64,000 nucleotides of DNA from JBBSEX01 sp038239345. GTDB taxonomy: Bacteria; Acidobacteriota; Terriglobia; Bryobacterales; Bryobacteraceae. The notes below the pieces were generated by a model. It saw only the letters and a list, made by a program, of their open reading frames with translations, had not been told where the DNA came from and made no database searches. Location of the stretch: contig JBBSEX010000022.1 of the NCBI GenBank assembly GCA_038239345.1, positions 1 to 64,000 of the forward strand, in the 5' to 3' direction. This document shows, one piece after another, positions 33,697-41,902 of this stretch. The position numbers and the translations under genes are program-made. How positions within the stretch are numbered: position 1 is the stretch's first letter; the number at the start of each line of letters is the position of its first letter.

Positions 33697-33966
33697 TTAT
33701 GTAAGATCCTTCGCCGCGGCGGGCAGAACCGTTAGGGATGTCCCATGAACGGCTACGAAAATTTCCCGCTCGCCCATGCGGATCAGGTGTATCGAATGTT
33801 GCGGCCCCAGCGACAGGCGTTCCAGGCATTCCAGCTTCTTCCCCGCCCCGGATCCCCGCCCGGGAAATTTCATCTTTCCTGGACGGCCGCCCCGAACCCA
33901 CCAGTTCAATCCACCCAGCAGGCAGAGAACGAATCCGACGGCCAGCAACTGTTGCGTCACTTCCAT
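33697..33966 (-). CDS. fliO: Flagellar biosynthesis protein FliO
   Basis: 89 residues: one N-terminal helix ('LLAVGFVLCLLGGLNWWV'), then a basic stretch and a small beta domain ('LECLERLSLGPQHSIHLIRM', 'REIFVAVHGTSLTVL') characteristic of FliO, which helps FliP assemble. Short and poorly conserved family, so position between fliN and fliP is part of the evidence. Stop is directly followed by the fliP TTG. Confidence 0.88.
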   Translation of the reverse strand: MEVTQQLLAVGFVLCLLGGLNWWVRGGRPGKMKFPGRGSGAGKKLECLERLSLGPQHSIHLIRMGEREIFVAVHGTSLTVLPAAAKDLT

Positions 33967-33972
33967 GTTTTG

Positions 33973-34221
33973 CTATTCCTGCTCCTGGAAATCGGTGAAG
34001 CGAACCCCGGCGACGTCCTCGATGATTACGATTTCACCGCTGCCCAACATCGTTCCGCCCACCAGAATGTCGATGTTGTCGCCAGCCGATCGCCCCATCT
34101 TGATCACGCTGCCCGGCGCCAATTCCAGAATCTGCCGGATGGTCATCTGCTTTCGATCCAACTCCACCGTTATTTCCAGCGGTATATCCGATAGATGGGA
34201 AATCTCTTCACGCGTCGTCAT
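33973..34221 (-). CDS. fliN: Flagellar motor switch protein FliN
   Basis: 82 residues, a minimal FliN of one SpoA domain: 'LSDIPLEITVELDRKQMTIR', 'QILELAPGSVIKMGRSAGD' and 'GEIVIIEDVAGVRFTDF'. Forms the base of the C ring with FliM, which is not encoded in the window. The co-occurrence with the longer FliY-like protein at 26173-26961 gives two FliN-type subunits in one arm. Sits 6 nt after flgE on the minus strand. Confidence 0.94.
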   Translation of the reverse strand: MTTREEISHLSDIPLEITVELDRKQMTIRQILELAPGSVIKMGRSAGDNIDILVGGTMLGSGEIVIIEDVAGVRFTDFQEQE

Positions 34222-34227
34222 CGCTAT

Positions 34228-35469
34228 TTAGCGCTTCAGGTTGATCGTGTCCTGGCTGATTTCATCGACGGTTGTCACCACTTTGGCGTTCGCCTGGTAA
34301 GCCCGCTGAAAGACGATCATATTTGTGAATTCCGTGGCGATATCGACAGTGGAAGCTTCCACTGAGCCCCCTAAGATGCTTCCCCGGCCCCCACTGTTTG
34401 GCAATCCGACCGCCGGCAAAGCGCTGCGGGCGCTCACTTGATAATTATTATTGCCGACTGAATCGAGCGAATCCGGATTTCGCAGCGTAGCGAGGGCAAG
34501 CTGGCCCACCACCACTTGTTCGCCGCTGGAATATTGCGCCAGAACCTTGCCGCCATCGGCCAATCCCACGTGAAGCAGACTTGCCGTGGGAGACCCATCC
34601 TGAGCTAGGGCGGAAACCGCGGATGTCTGCGAAAATTGCGTGAGCCGGGGCTTCGTTCCGTCGTACATGCTCCAATTAACACTGAGATCGCTGGCTCCGT
34701 CCACCAGCCCCGTGAGGTTGATCGCCACTGGCGGATCCGTCGGCGCCGGTGATGTTAGCTTGCCATTCGAATCGAACACGATCTGTCCGGTTACGGGCGT
34801 AAATGGAGCGGATAAATCGGCATCTACCGCGGTGGCCGAATAATTCCAGGTATTTGCCGCCGCATCCTTCGAAAAAGCGAGCGATATGCTGTGAGGATTT
34901 CCTAGCGAATCATAGACATTAATCGCGGTAGTGTACGTATCGGCGGTCTTGCCCGCGGCATTCAGATTCAAATCGAAAGAGAGGTTCTTGGTGGCGACTG
35001 GCGGTTTCAAAGATCCCACCGGTACCGTAATATCGCCAACCGGCCCATTGGTGTTAACCGTACCCGTGGCATCGAGCGCCGACCAACCTTGCAGCTTTTC
35101 ACCCGTGGAAGTAATCAGGCCGCCTTCTTTAGAAATCCGAAAATTCCCACCGCGAGTATATTCCGTCGCGCCCTCCAGGCTGGTGACGACGAAGAATCCA
35201 TCGCCCTGAATCGCCGCATCGAGCGGACCGCTGGTGGTCTGGATGGCGCCTTGCGAAAATTCGCGCAGCGTCACTGGACGGCCCACCCCCGATCCAACCT
35301 GAAGATCACCAGCGCCCGATCCCAAGGATTGCGAAACCATGTCATGAAAGGAGACGACGCTCGTCTTGAAGCCTGGCGTATTCAAATTGGCCAGGTTGTT
35401 GCCGACGACATCAATGGCCGTAGCCTGTGCCGTAAGCGCCGATAATGCAGTGGAAAATGATGTGAGCAT
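34228..35469 (-). CDS. flgE: Flagellar hook protein FlgE
   Basis: 413 residues. N-terminal rod/hook signature 'FSTALSALTAQATAIDVVGN' and 'NLANLNTPGFKTSVVSFHDM', the FlgE insert 'GVGRPVTLREFSQGAIQTTS' and 'PLDAAIQGDGFFVV', a variable middle domain (150-330), and C-terminal 'GGSVEASTVDIATEFTNMIV' with 'FQRAYQANAKVVTTVDEI', which pairs with the N-terminus in a coiled coil. Length is usual for hook proteins. Encoded directly after flgD, the cap needed for its assembly, and before fliN. Confidence 0.96.
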   Translation of the reverse strand: MLTSFSTALSALTAQATAIDVVGNNLANLNTPGFKTSVVSFHDMVSQSLGSGAGDLQVGSGVGRPVTLREFSQGAIQTTSGPLDAAIQGDGFFVVTSLEGATEYTRGGNFRISKEGGLITSTGEKLQGWSALDATGTVNTNGPVGDITVPVGSLKPPVATKNLSFDLNLNAAGKTADTYTTAINVYDSLGNPHSISLAFSKDAAANTWNYSATAVDADLSAPFTPVTGQIVFDSNGKLTSPAPTDPPVAINLTGLVDGASDLSVNWSMYDGTKPRLTQFSQTSAVSALAQDGSPTASLLHVGLADGGKVLAQYSSGEQVVVGQLALATLRNPDSLDSVGNNNYQVSARSALPAVGLPNSGGRGSILGGSVEASTVDIATEFTNMIVFQRAYQANAKVVTTVDEISQDTINLKR

Positions 35470-35481
35470 TGTGTCCTCTTC

Positions 35482-35778
35482 TTACTTAGCCGGGATCGTC
35501 GCCGGGGCAACCGCGGTCAGAGCGGCCTTGATGGCATCCAGATCTTGCTTCATGCCCAGCGATTGCTCTAACTGGCTGAACTGCGCGAGTTGGGTGACAA
35601 ACTGGACCGAATCCGTCGGATTCAACGGATCCTGATTCTTCAACTGCGCAACTAGCAGTTTCAAGAACGTCTGTTCGCTGGCTGGATCGCTTGTGACGGC
35701 CGTCGCTGTCGAAGAGGACTTGGTGGTGTCCTGCGCTGCAAGCGGGCTCGTTAGATTTCTTTGAATTGGTGTCGTCAT
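35482..35778 (-). CDS. flgD: Flagellar hook cap protein FlgD, short form
   Basis: 98 residues containing only the FlgD N-terminal region: 'SEQTFLKLLVAQLKNQDPLN' and 'SVQFVTQLAQFSQLEQSLGM'. The Tudor/Fn3-like C-terminal part of longer FlgD proteins (about 220 residues) is missing, and the following flgE starts just 12 nt after its stop, so there is no lost 3' part. Short FlgD proteins occur in several lineages, so likely functional. ATG 35778 lies 1 nt after the fliK stop. Confidence 0.9.
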   Translation of the reverse strand: MTTPIQRNLTSPLAAQDTTKSSSTATAVTSDPASEQTFLKLLVAQLKNQDPLNPTDSVQFVTQLAQFSQLEQSLGMKQDLDAIKAALTAVAPATIPAK

Positions 35779-35779
35779 A

Positions 35780-37102
35780 TTACTTGTCTCCCGTTACTTC
35801 GAATTCTTCCCAGCGCTGCCGATCCCGCTCGCGCCGCTCTTCAGGGCTTCCCCGTCCACCGTTGGAACCGGGGTCCGACCCGCTGTCATCCTGGCCGAAA
35901 CCGGAAGAAGAATTGCGCTCTCCCGATTGGCGGGAATCGCTTGCCGATTGTGCGCCGGCCACCGGCGTCAGCAGCGGGGTCCACGCTTCCGCCTCGTAGC
36001 CGTGCCGTTCCAAGCGGTTGACCAGATGGCCCAGATCCTGACGCATTTCCGTCATCAATACTGGATCGCCCGTCCGCACGACGACCTCAACTTTTCCGCC
36101 TCGTTCGACTAACTGCAGATCGACGCTACCGGCATTGGGGCCTGGTATCCGAAGGGAGATTGTTTTCACAGGCGAATTACCCGCCGCTTCCGCTACCGTA
36201 TCCGTCCCCGGAATCTCTCCCAGGGTAGTGGATTGCGCCTTCGAAGCGGATTGATACGAATTAACGATTCCAGCCTGAATAGGCGCGGTATTTGAAAATT
36301 GTTGCAGTACACCACCGCTTATAGAGTGGGATTGGGGAGGTATTACTCTCCCTATCTCCTCGGGAAAATCCGATGGCGAGGTCTTCTCGCGGATTGGTTC
36401 TAATGCCTCTACTGGATTGGCTGGAGTCTCCATTCCGGGATTCTTGTCTGAATTGGAATTGGACGAACCATCGTTTCCTGCTTTGTTCTTCAGATCGATC
36501 CCAAACGCCAGGGGAGTAATCTGAACGGTTTCTTTCGGATCTGCCTGCGGTTCCGGCTCGCCGACAATCTTCAGCAGGTTAGCTGAAACGGGATTATCTT
36601 TCATATTCTCGGCCGGTAGCCCGATAAGTCGAATAGGGAGCTTAGGGTCGGCCAACACCGGTACGAGCGTTACAATCGTGCCGCCCGTTTTGATCGAATC
36701 CTTCTTCTTAAGATCAAGTGGCAGGTTTACTTTTTCGTGCTTACCCGACACCGCCGGCTTATCGACTTGCTGTTGAGTTGTCAGTGGTGGAGCAGTCAGC
36801 GTACCCATCCCGAGCGGTGAGGGTTCTACTTCGGCTCCGGGAACCAGCGGCGTTTTCGTATTCGAATCCACGATTGCCGCATTCGTCAGTAACGGCGTAA
36901 CCGGCGCCGCGACGGCAGCGGGGACGCTCTGTGGCTTTGCATCGGGTACCGTCGGCTTAACCGTGTTGCCGGCTCCGGCTGTACCAAGCAGCTCACCTAA
37001 TAGTTGGGAGAACTCAGCCATTCCAGATTGCTGTTCCTGTAAGAAGGGGGCGACCGGAGCATTCACCGGGGCGGCGCTTCCGAAGGTGGCTGATACTTGC
37101 AT
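35780..37102 (-). CDS. fliK: Flagellar hook-length control protein FliK
   Basis: About 440 residues from ATG 37102 ('MQVSATFGSAAPVN'); the frame is open to 37147. Low-complexity, proline- and threonine-rich N-terminal 300 residues serve as the ruler region. The C-terminal FliK domain is seen in 'ISLRIPGPNAGSVDLQLVER', 'GGKVEVVVRTGDPVLMTEM' and 'HLVNRLERHGYEAEAW', which contacts FlhB to stop hook growth. The tail (400-440) is rich in S, G, D, E and R. First gene of the minus arm; flgD and flgE follow. Confidence 0.85.
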   Translation of the reverse strand: MQVSATFGSAAPVNAPVAPFLQEQQSGMAEFSQLLGELLGTAGAGNTVKPTVPDAKPQSVPAAVAAPVTPLLTNAAIVDSNTKTPLVPGAEVEPSPLGMGTLTAPPLTTQQQVDKPAVSGKHEKVNLPLDLKKKDSIKTGGTIVTLVPVLADPKLPIRLIGLPAENMKDNPVSANLLKIVGEPEPQADPKETVQITPLAFGIDLKNKAGNDGSSNSNSDKNPGMETPANPVEALEPIREKTSPSDFPEEIGRVIPPQSHSISGGVLQQFSNTAPIQAGIVNSYQSASKAQSTTLGEIPGTDTVAEAAGNSPVKTISLRIPGPNAGSVDLQLVERGGKVEVVVRTGDPVLMTEMRQDLGHLVNRLERHGYEAEAWTPLLTPVAGAQSASDSRQSGERNSSSGFGQDDSGSDPGSNGGRGSPEERRERDRQRWEEFEVTGDK

Positions 37103-37176
37103 GCCTCTACTTATGCAGGGCGAGGACCAAACGCCTAAGGTTATCATTCGAAAAGAGTTCGAGGTTTATCCGCAAT

Positions 37177-37199
37177 CTCCCGACGTTCCATCTCGGGAG
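37177..37199. promoter_or_regulatory. Hairpin between the two flagellar arms
   Basis: CTCCCGA (37177-37183) and TCGGGAG (37193-37199) form a 7-bp perfect stem with a 9-nt loop in the divergent spacer between fliK and flgF. No T-run follows on either strand. It could be an operator or an mRNA leader structure. Confidence 0.35.
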
Positions 37200-37289
37200 G
37201 GCTAACCGTTTTGGACCCCATTTCGGAACGAAGCCAATTTGGAATTAAGATTTAGCGAGAATATTGCTGAGATAACTCGACTTATAGTC

Positions 37290-37305
37290 TGGTGGAGTAA
37301 TTGCA
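37290..37305 (+). promoter_or_regulatory. Candidate sigma-54 promoter for the flgF arm
   Basis: TGGTGGAGTAATTGCA matches the -24/-12 pattern: TGG at -24 and TTGCA at -12 with the required GG-N10-GC spacing. It differs from consensus TGGCAC in the second half of the -24 box. Predicted transcription start is near 37315, 12 bp before the flgF ATG. No rpoN or activator gene is in the window. Confidence 0.45.
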
Positions 37306-37326
37306 TTACCCGAGTTGCGGTTATCA

Positions 37327-38082
37327 ATGGATCCTTTATTAATCACAGCAGCAAGCGGCATGAAGGCGAGGATGGAATCGCTCGACATGCTCGCTAATAA
37401 TGTCGCGAACTCAGGCACGGCGGGCTTTAAAACAGATCGGGAATTCTATGGCCTATACGCCTCACCCGAAGCTCTCGGCGCGGCTGGCGAAGACATGCGT
37501 CCCGATGCTTCGACGCTTCCAGTCATCGAACGGCAGTGGACCGATTTCGGCCAGGGTTCCATCGTCCCCACTGGAAATGAACTCGATCTTGCGCTTTCGG
37601 GCAAGGGCATGTTTACCGTCGATACACCCAATGCGACGCTCTACACGCGCAATGGAAACTTTCAGTTATCCAAAGCCGGCAAGATCGTGACGCAGCATGG
37701 TTATCCGTTGCGGATTAAAACAAATGACGGCAGTGAAGCCATCTTTGTGCCCAACAAGCCTATACAAGTGACTCCTCAGGGAGTGATTCAACAGGATGGC
37801 CGGGACATCGGCCAGATCGAAATTGCCGACTTCGATAAACCTAGCGGGTTAAGTAAACGCGAGGGAATTTACTTTCAAATCGCCGATACATCGCTAACGC
37901 CCACCGTGGCAAAGGCCATGGAACTGCATCAGAACAGCATCGAAAACGCTAATGTCCCAGTCACTGAAGGCGCGGTTCGCCTGGTCAGTGTTTTACGGCA
38001 ATTCGACATGATGCAGCGGGCGATTTCCATCGGTACCGACATGAACCGTCACGCACTGGAAGAAGTCGCAAAAGTTTCCTAA
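37327..38082 (+). CDS. flgF: Flagellar basal-body rod protein FlgF
   Basis: 251 residues from ATG 37327; a TTG at 37315 is an in-frame alternative. Rod-protein signature 'LITAASGMKARMESLDMLAN' and 'NVANSGTAGFKTDREFYGLY', middle 'GNELDLALSGKGMFTVDTPN', 'LYTRNGNFQLSKAGKIVTQH' and C-terminal 'ALELHQNSIENANVP'-like 'MELHQNSIENANVPVTEGAV' and 'LRQFDMMQRAISIGTDMN'. Placed as FlgF because it is shorter and precedes flgG; the two are paralogues. First gene of the plus arm, behind the sigma-54-like site. Confidence 0.88.
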   Translation: MDPLLITAASGMKARMESLDMLANNVANSGTAGFKTDREFYGLYASPEALGAAGEDMRPDASTLPVIERQWTDFGQGSIVPTGNELDLALSGKGMFTVDTPNATLYTRNGNFQLSKAGKIVTQHGYPLRIKTNDGSEAIFVPNKPIQVTPQGVIQQDGRDIGQIEIADFDKPSGLSKREGIYFQIADTSLTPTVAKAMELHQNSIENANVPVTEGAVRLVSVLRQFDMMQRAISIGTDMNRHALEEVAKVS

Positions 38083-38102
38083 TCGATAAGGATTGAACCA
38101 AT

Positions 38103-38894
38103 ATGATTCGAGCATTATTTAGCGCCGCCAGCGGTATGAATGCCCAGCAGATGAATGTGGATACCATCGCGCATAATCTCGCCAACGCCAATACCGTAGG
38201 GTTTAAATCGCGCCGCACGCAGTTTCAGGACCTGATGTATCAAAACATCATCCAACCCGGAGCCGCCGCCGGCTCTCAGACCGTGGTTCCCACAGGCTTG
38301 CAAATCGGCCTTGGTACCCGCCCTTCCTCCAACGAAGTCATCTTTTCGCAGGGTAACTTTCAACAAACGGATAACCCGCTCGACATGGTGATTCAGGGAA
38401 AAGGATTTTTCCAGGTAAGGCAGCCATCGGGAGAATTAGCATACACCCGCGCCGGTCAGTTCCATTTGGATCGCGACGGCAACGTAGTTACCGGCGAGGG
38501 CGATCCACTGGAACCCCAGATCACGATTCCAGCACAGGCCCAAGCGATTACTATCGCCGCCGACGGGACCGTGAGTTATACCCAGCCAGGACAAACGGCA
38601 TCGCAAATTGCCGGTCAAATTCAATTGGCGAACTTCGCCAATCCCGGCGGTTTGAATAGTATCGGGAACAGCCTTTTCACTCCGACCGACGCTAGCGGCG
38701 AGGCGACTGTTGGAAATCCAGGTGGACAGGAAGGCTTGGGAACGTTGATGCAAGGCTATCTGGAAGGGTCCAACGTCAGCATCGTCGAAGAGTTTATCAA
38801 TATGATCGTCAGCCAGCGAGCCTATGAGGCGAATTCCAAAGTTGTGAAAGCCGCCGACGATATGCTTTCTCAGATCAATAACGTAATTCGATGA
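38103..38894 (+). CDS. flgG: Flagellar distal rod protein FlgG
   Basis: 263 residues, close to the canonical FlgG length. 'IRALFSAASGMNAQQMNVDT', 'IAHNLANANTVGFKSRRTQF' and 'QDLMYQNIIQPGAAA' are FlgG-specific; then 'DNPLDMVIQGKGFFQVRQPS' and 'YLEGSNVSIVEEFINMIVSQ' with 'RAYEANSKVVKAADDMLSQI'. AAGGATT site before ATG. Its TGA overlaps the flgA ATG (ATGA). Confidence 0.96.
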   Translation: MIRALFSAASGMNAQQMNVDTIAHNLANANTVGFKSRRTQFQDLMYQNIIQPGAAAGSQTVVPTGLQIGLGTRPSSNEVIFSQGNFQQTDNPLDMVIQGKGFFQVRQPSGELAYTRAGQFHLDRDGNVVTGEGDPLEPQITIPAQAQAITIAADGTVSYTQPGQTASQIAGQIQLANFANPGGLNSIGNSLFTPTDASGEATVGNPGGQEGLGTLMQGYLEGSNVSIVEEFINMIVSQRAYEANSKVVKAADDMLSQINNVIR

Positions 38895-39847
38895 GATTGG
38901 CGCTATTTATACTCATCACAGCCGGTTATTTGGGCGCGGATTGCATCGCTGTCGAAGGCCCACGGATATACGGAAGGGATCTTGCGTCGGCAAATCCAGC
39001 ATTCGCGACTCTCCCGCCTGCCGAACCGATTGGCTTCGCTCCGTTGCCACCCCTGCGCCGTATCCTGGGCCTTCGAGATCTGCGTAGACTGGCGGAGAAG
39101 CACGATATCGCACTAGGAGAAGTGGCTGATGTCTGTTTCGTACGTACGACACGGAAGTTATCCGCCGTTGAACTGCGCCCAATCCTGGAGCAAGCGTTGC
39201 AGCAAGAATCAGCCACGGTCGAGATTGAGGATTTCAGCCGCTACCCGGTGCCGGTGGGTAAGGTTGAATTTCACCTCACCGGACTCATGTCTTCGTTGAA
39301 TACAACGGCTCCCGTGCTTTGGAGGGGGCGAGTTCTTCATGAGGGCGGTTCCAGCACCATGATCTGGGCCAGGGTGAAAATTGCCGTGGAGCGCACCTGG
39401 GTAGAGACAGTTTCAAGTCTTGCGGCCGGACATCCCGTCACAGCGGAACAATTGACTATCCGGTCTGGACCAGGCGGATATCTTCGAGTGTCTCCGATCG
39501 CCTCGATCGCCGAAATCGTCGGCCGAAAACCGATCCGCTCAATCGCCGCGGGTAAGACGGTATTTACCGCCATGTTATCCGAGCCCGCCGAAGTGGAACG
39601 AGGAGAGCCGGTCAGTGTCGCCGTCGAAGCCGGAAGCGCCCGGTTGGCGTTTGAGAGTACAGCGATTACTTCGGGGCAGGTTGGACAAACCGTATTAGTT
39701 CGAAATCCCACATCGGGTCGGAGTTTTCCGGCTCGCGTGGAGGCGAAGGGTCACGTAAGCGTGGCAGCCGGAAGCAAACATGAAAATCCAAAATCAAAGA
39801 ATACTGACCTGTCTTCTGGCAATTCCCGGATTGCTGTTCGCCGCTAA
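38891..39847 (+). CDS. flgA: Flagellar P-ring assembly chaperone FlgA
   Basis: 318 residues; exported ('MRLALFILITAGYLGADCIA'). The N-terminal half is the variable extension seen in longer FlgA proteins; the C-terminal SAF domain has 'VTAEQLTIRSGPGGY', 'GRKPIRSIAAGKTVFTAML' and 'AITSGQVGQTVLVRNPTSGR'. The end of the frame is odd: after 'EAKGHVSVAAGS' it runs on for about 21 residues of unlike composition, overlapping flgH by 68 nt. FlgA normally ends soon after this block, so the original stop may have been lost. Confidence 0.87.
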   Translation: MRLALFILITAGYLGADCIAVEGPRIYGRDLASANPAFATLPPAEPIGFAPLPPLRRILGLRDLRRLAEKHDIALGEVADVCFVRTTRKLSAVELRPILEQALQQESATVEIEDFSRYPVPVGKVEFHLTGLMSSLNTTAPVLWRGRVLHEGGSSTMIWARVKIAVERTWVETVSSLAAGHPVTAEQLTIRSGPGGYLRVSPIASIAEIVGRKPIRSIAAGKTVFTAMLSEPAEVERGEPVSVAVEAGSARLAFESTAITSGQVGQTVLVRNPTSGRSFPARVEAKGHVSVAAGSKHENPKSKNTDLSSGNSRIAVRR

Positions 39848-40490
39848 AACGAAGAAGCCCTCGCTCCCCGCCGAGGGATCGACAATCGACCGGTACCTGC
39901 AGGAAGCCGCCGGGCGGACTACCGATCCGAATGCCGGTGCCTCGCCTGGATCTCTATTTGTCGAAAACGGCGGATTGGCAGATCTCTCTTCGGACTTCCG
40001 AGCCCGCCATGTCGACGACATGGTGACGATTCTGGTAGCCGATAAAGCCTCGGCGCTAAATAGTGCCGGTACGAACACGTCTCGAAAGAGTAGCGCCAAG
40101 AACTCCATTACTTCACTGGCGGGCCAGTTGAAGGCTGCCGGAGCGCTCGCCAACCTAGCGAATCTATCGGGCGAGCAGCAGATCCAAGGGCAGGGGCAGA
40201 CTTCGCGCACCAGCTCATTGACAACGACGATGTCGGCTCGCGTCACACATGTACTTCCGAATGGCTACTTGGTTGTGGAGGGGCTGAAAGACATTTCGGT
40301 AAACTCCGAGCGGCAAACAGTTGCCGTGCGCGGAATCATTCGTCCTGTTGACCTCAACCCCTTGAACGTGATTTCGTCTGACCGCCTGGCCGATCTGGAA
40401 ATCCATGTCAATGGCAAGGGCGTCGTGGGCGATGCGGTGAAGCGGCCATTCATCTTGTACCGCCTTCTTCTAGGATTGCTTCCTTTTTAA
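39780..40490 (+). CDS. flgH: Flagellar L-ring protein FlgH
   Basis: 236 residues. L-ring signature: 'GGLADLSSDFRARHVDDMVT', 'VADKASALNSAGTNTSRKSS', 'SARVTHVLPNGYLVVEGLKD' and 'RGIIRPVDLNPLNVISSDRL'. It should sit in the outer membrane. FlgH is normally a lipoprotein, yet no lipobox cysteine is present: the start reads 'MKIQNQRILTCLLAIPGLLF' then 'AAKTKK', with Cys11 too early and in the wrong context. Either an ordinary signal peptide is used or a different start applies. Overlaps flgA by 68 nt; flgI follows after 1 nt. Confidence 0.93.
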   Translation: MKIQNQRILTCLLAIPGLLFAAKTKKPSLPAEGSTIDRYLQEAAGRTTDPNAGASPGSLFVENGGLADLSSDFRARHVDDMVTILVADKASALNSAGTNTSRKSSAKNSITSLAGQLKAAGALANLANLSGEQQIQGQGQTSRTSSLTTTMSARVTHVLPNGYLVVEGLKDISVNSERQTVAVRGIIRPVDLNPLNVISSDRLADLEIHVNGKGVVGDAVKRPFILYRLLLGLLPF

Positions 40491-40491
40491 T

Positions 40492-41574
40492 ATGAGAATT
40501 ATCGTTTTGGCGCTTATCACGGTGATCGCTGCCCCTGGAGCTACCCGGTTGAAAGACTTGGTGTCATTGGAAGGGGTTCGTGACAACCAATTGATCGGGT
40601 ATGGAATCGTGGTTGGCTTGAACGGCACCGGCGACAAGCGGCAAACAGTATTCTCTGCCCAGAGTTTGGCCAACCTTTTAGGCCGGATGGGCGTAACCGT
40701 AAATCCGACCGCAATTCTAGTCAAGAATACGGCGGCCGTAATGGTTACTGCTACCTTGCCCCCGTTTGCCCAGCCGGGAACCAAAATCGATATTACGGCG
40801 GCTGCTATCGGCGACGCGGCTAATTTGCAGGGCGGACTATTAGTGATGACCCCACTGAAGGCTTCCGATGGTCAGGTGTACGCCGTGGGCCAAGGACCAG
40901 TCGTCACCGGCGGATTTGTCGCGGGCCGGGGCGGAAACTCGCAGACGGTGAATCATCCCACGGTAGGGCGCCTCCCCAATGGAGCGATCGTGGAGCGGAC
41001 GCCTCCCAGCGTCCAGCCCAGTGGCAAGATGAAATTACAGCTACGACAAGCCGACTTTACTACCGCCGCGCGAATTGCGGTCGCGATCAACCAGCATTTT
41101 GGGAACGAACAAATGGCCCGGGCCGAGAATCCGGCACTAGTTGTAGTCGAGGTACCTGCTTCCTTTTCGTGGCGCAACGTCGAGTTCATTTCGCAGATGG
41201 AAAATCTAACGGTGGAAGCGGACAATCGTTTGAAGATTGTCGTCAATGAGCGGACAGGCACCATAGTGATGGGAAAAGAGGCGAAGATTTCGCCCGTTTC
41301 GATTCTCCACGGCGGTTTGACGGTGGAGATCCAGACAACGCTCAATGTGTCTCAGCCCGAGCCGCTATCCAACGGTAAAACGACAGTTACTCCGCAGGTC
41401 ACGGTAGGAGCAAAAGAAGAAAGGGCGCGCAGCGTGACCCTGAAACCCGGTGCAACCGTGGAAGACCTGGTGCGAGCGCTTCTGGCGATCGGCTCAACGC
41501 CCCGTGATGTTATCGCCGTGCTCCAGAACCTTAAGGCCGCCGGCGCGCTGGAAGCCGAGTTGGAGGTGATCTAG
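40492..41574 (+). CDS. flgI: Flagellar P-ring protein FlgI
   Basis: 360 residues. Short signal peptide ('IIVLALITVIAAPGA') followed by the invariant start of mature FlgI, 'TRLKDLVSLEGVRDNQLIGY' and 'GIVVGLNGTGDKRQTVFSAQ'. Also 'NTAAVMVTATLPPFAQPGTK', 'VDITAAAIGD'-like 'IDITAAAIGDAANLQGGLLV', 'ILHGGLTVEIQTTLNVSQPE' and 'SVTLKPGATVEDLVRALLAI'. Forms the periplasmic P ring. Presence with FlgH shows a two-membrane (diderm) envelope. Confidence 0.96.
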   Translation: MRIIVLALITVIAAPGATRLKDLVSLEGVRDNQLIGYGIVVGLNGTGDKRQTVFSAQSLANLLGRMGVTVNPTAILVKNTAAVMVTATLPPFAQPGTKIDITAAAIGDAANLQGGLLVMTPLKASDGQVYAVGQGPVVTGGFVAGRGGNSQTVNHPTVGRLPNGAIVERTPPSVQPSGKMKLQLRQADFTTAARIAVAINQHFGNEQMARAENPALVVVEVPASFSWRNVEFISQMENLTVEADNRLKIVVNERTGTIVMGKEAKISPVSILHGGLTVEIQTTLNVSQPEPLSNGKTTVTPQVTVGAKEERARSVTLKPGATVEDLVRALLAIGSTPRDVIAVLQNLKAAGALEAELEVI

Positions 41575-41856
41575 ATGCAGATAGAAGCCGTTTCCGGGGG
41601 CGCTACCCACAGCAAGGATTCACCGAAAAAGATTCAGGAAGCCGGCACTCAGTTCGAAGCTTTGCTGCTGAGTCAAATGCTCCGATCCGTGCGCGAGGCG
41701 TCCTCACTCGATGGCGGGGATAGCGCCAGCACTCCAATGATGGAGATGGCGGAACAGCAGTTTGCGCAGTTGCTGGCATCCAAGGGCGGGCTCGGAATCG
41801 CTCATATGGTTTCCGATCGCCTGAGCCACGAAGCGACCCAGAAAAAAACTCGCTAA
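41575..41856 (+). CDS. flgJ: Rod-binding protein, FlgJ N-terminal type
   Basis: 93 residues starting on the base after the flgI stop. The FlgJ rod-binding domain is clear: 'KIQEAGTQFEALLLSQMLRS', 'MMEMAEQQFAQLLASKGGLG' and 'IAHMVSDRLS'. The muramidase domain found in gammaproteobacterial FlgJ is absent, as in most other phyla. A separate lytic enzyme would be needed to open the peptidoglycan; none is encoded nearby. Confidence 0.9.
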   Translation: MQIEAVSGGATHSKDSPKKIQEAGTQFEALLLSQMLRSVREASSLDGGDSASTPMMEMAEQQFAQLLASKGGLGIAHMVSDRLSHEATQKKTR

Positions 41857-41902
41857 TACTTACACGACTCGCGACGATGAGTATGTTGGAAGTAAACGCA
41901 GC

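Noticed and set aside
35436..35452. Second GCCGATAA octamer (sigma-28-like) inside flgE
   Set aside because: Within the flgE coding region, pointing away from its gene, no -35 and no gene downstream that needs it.
37114..37129. GG-N10-GC site on the minus strand before fliK
   Set aside because: Only TGG and TGCA match, and the start would coincide with the fliK start codon; spacing matches like this are common by chance, so it is noted only as a weak companion.
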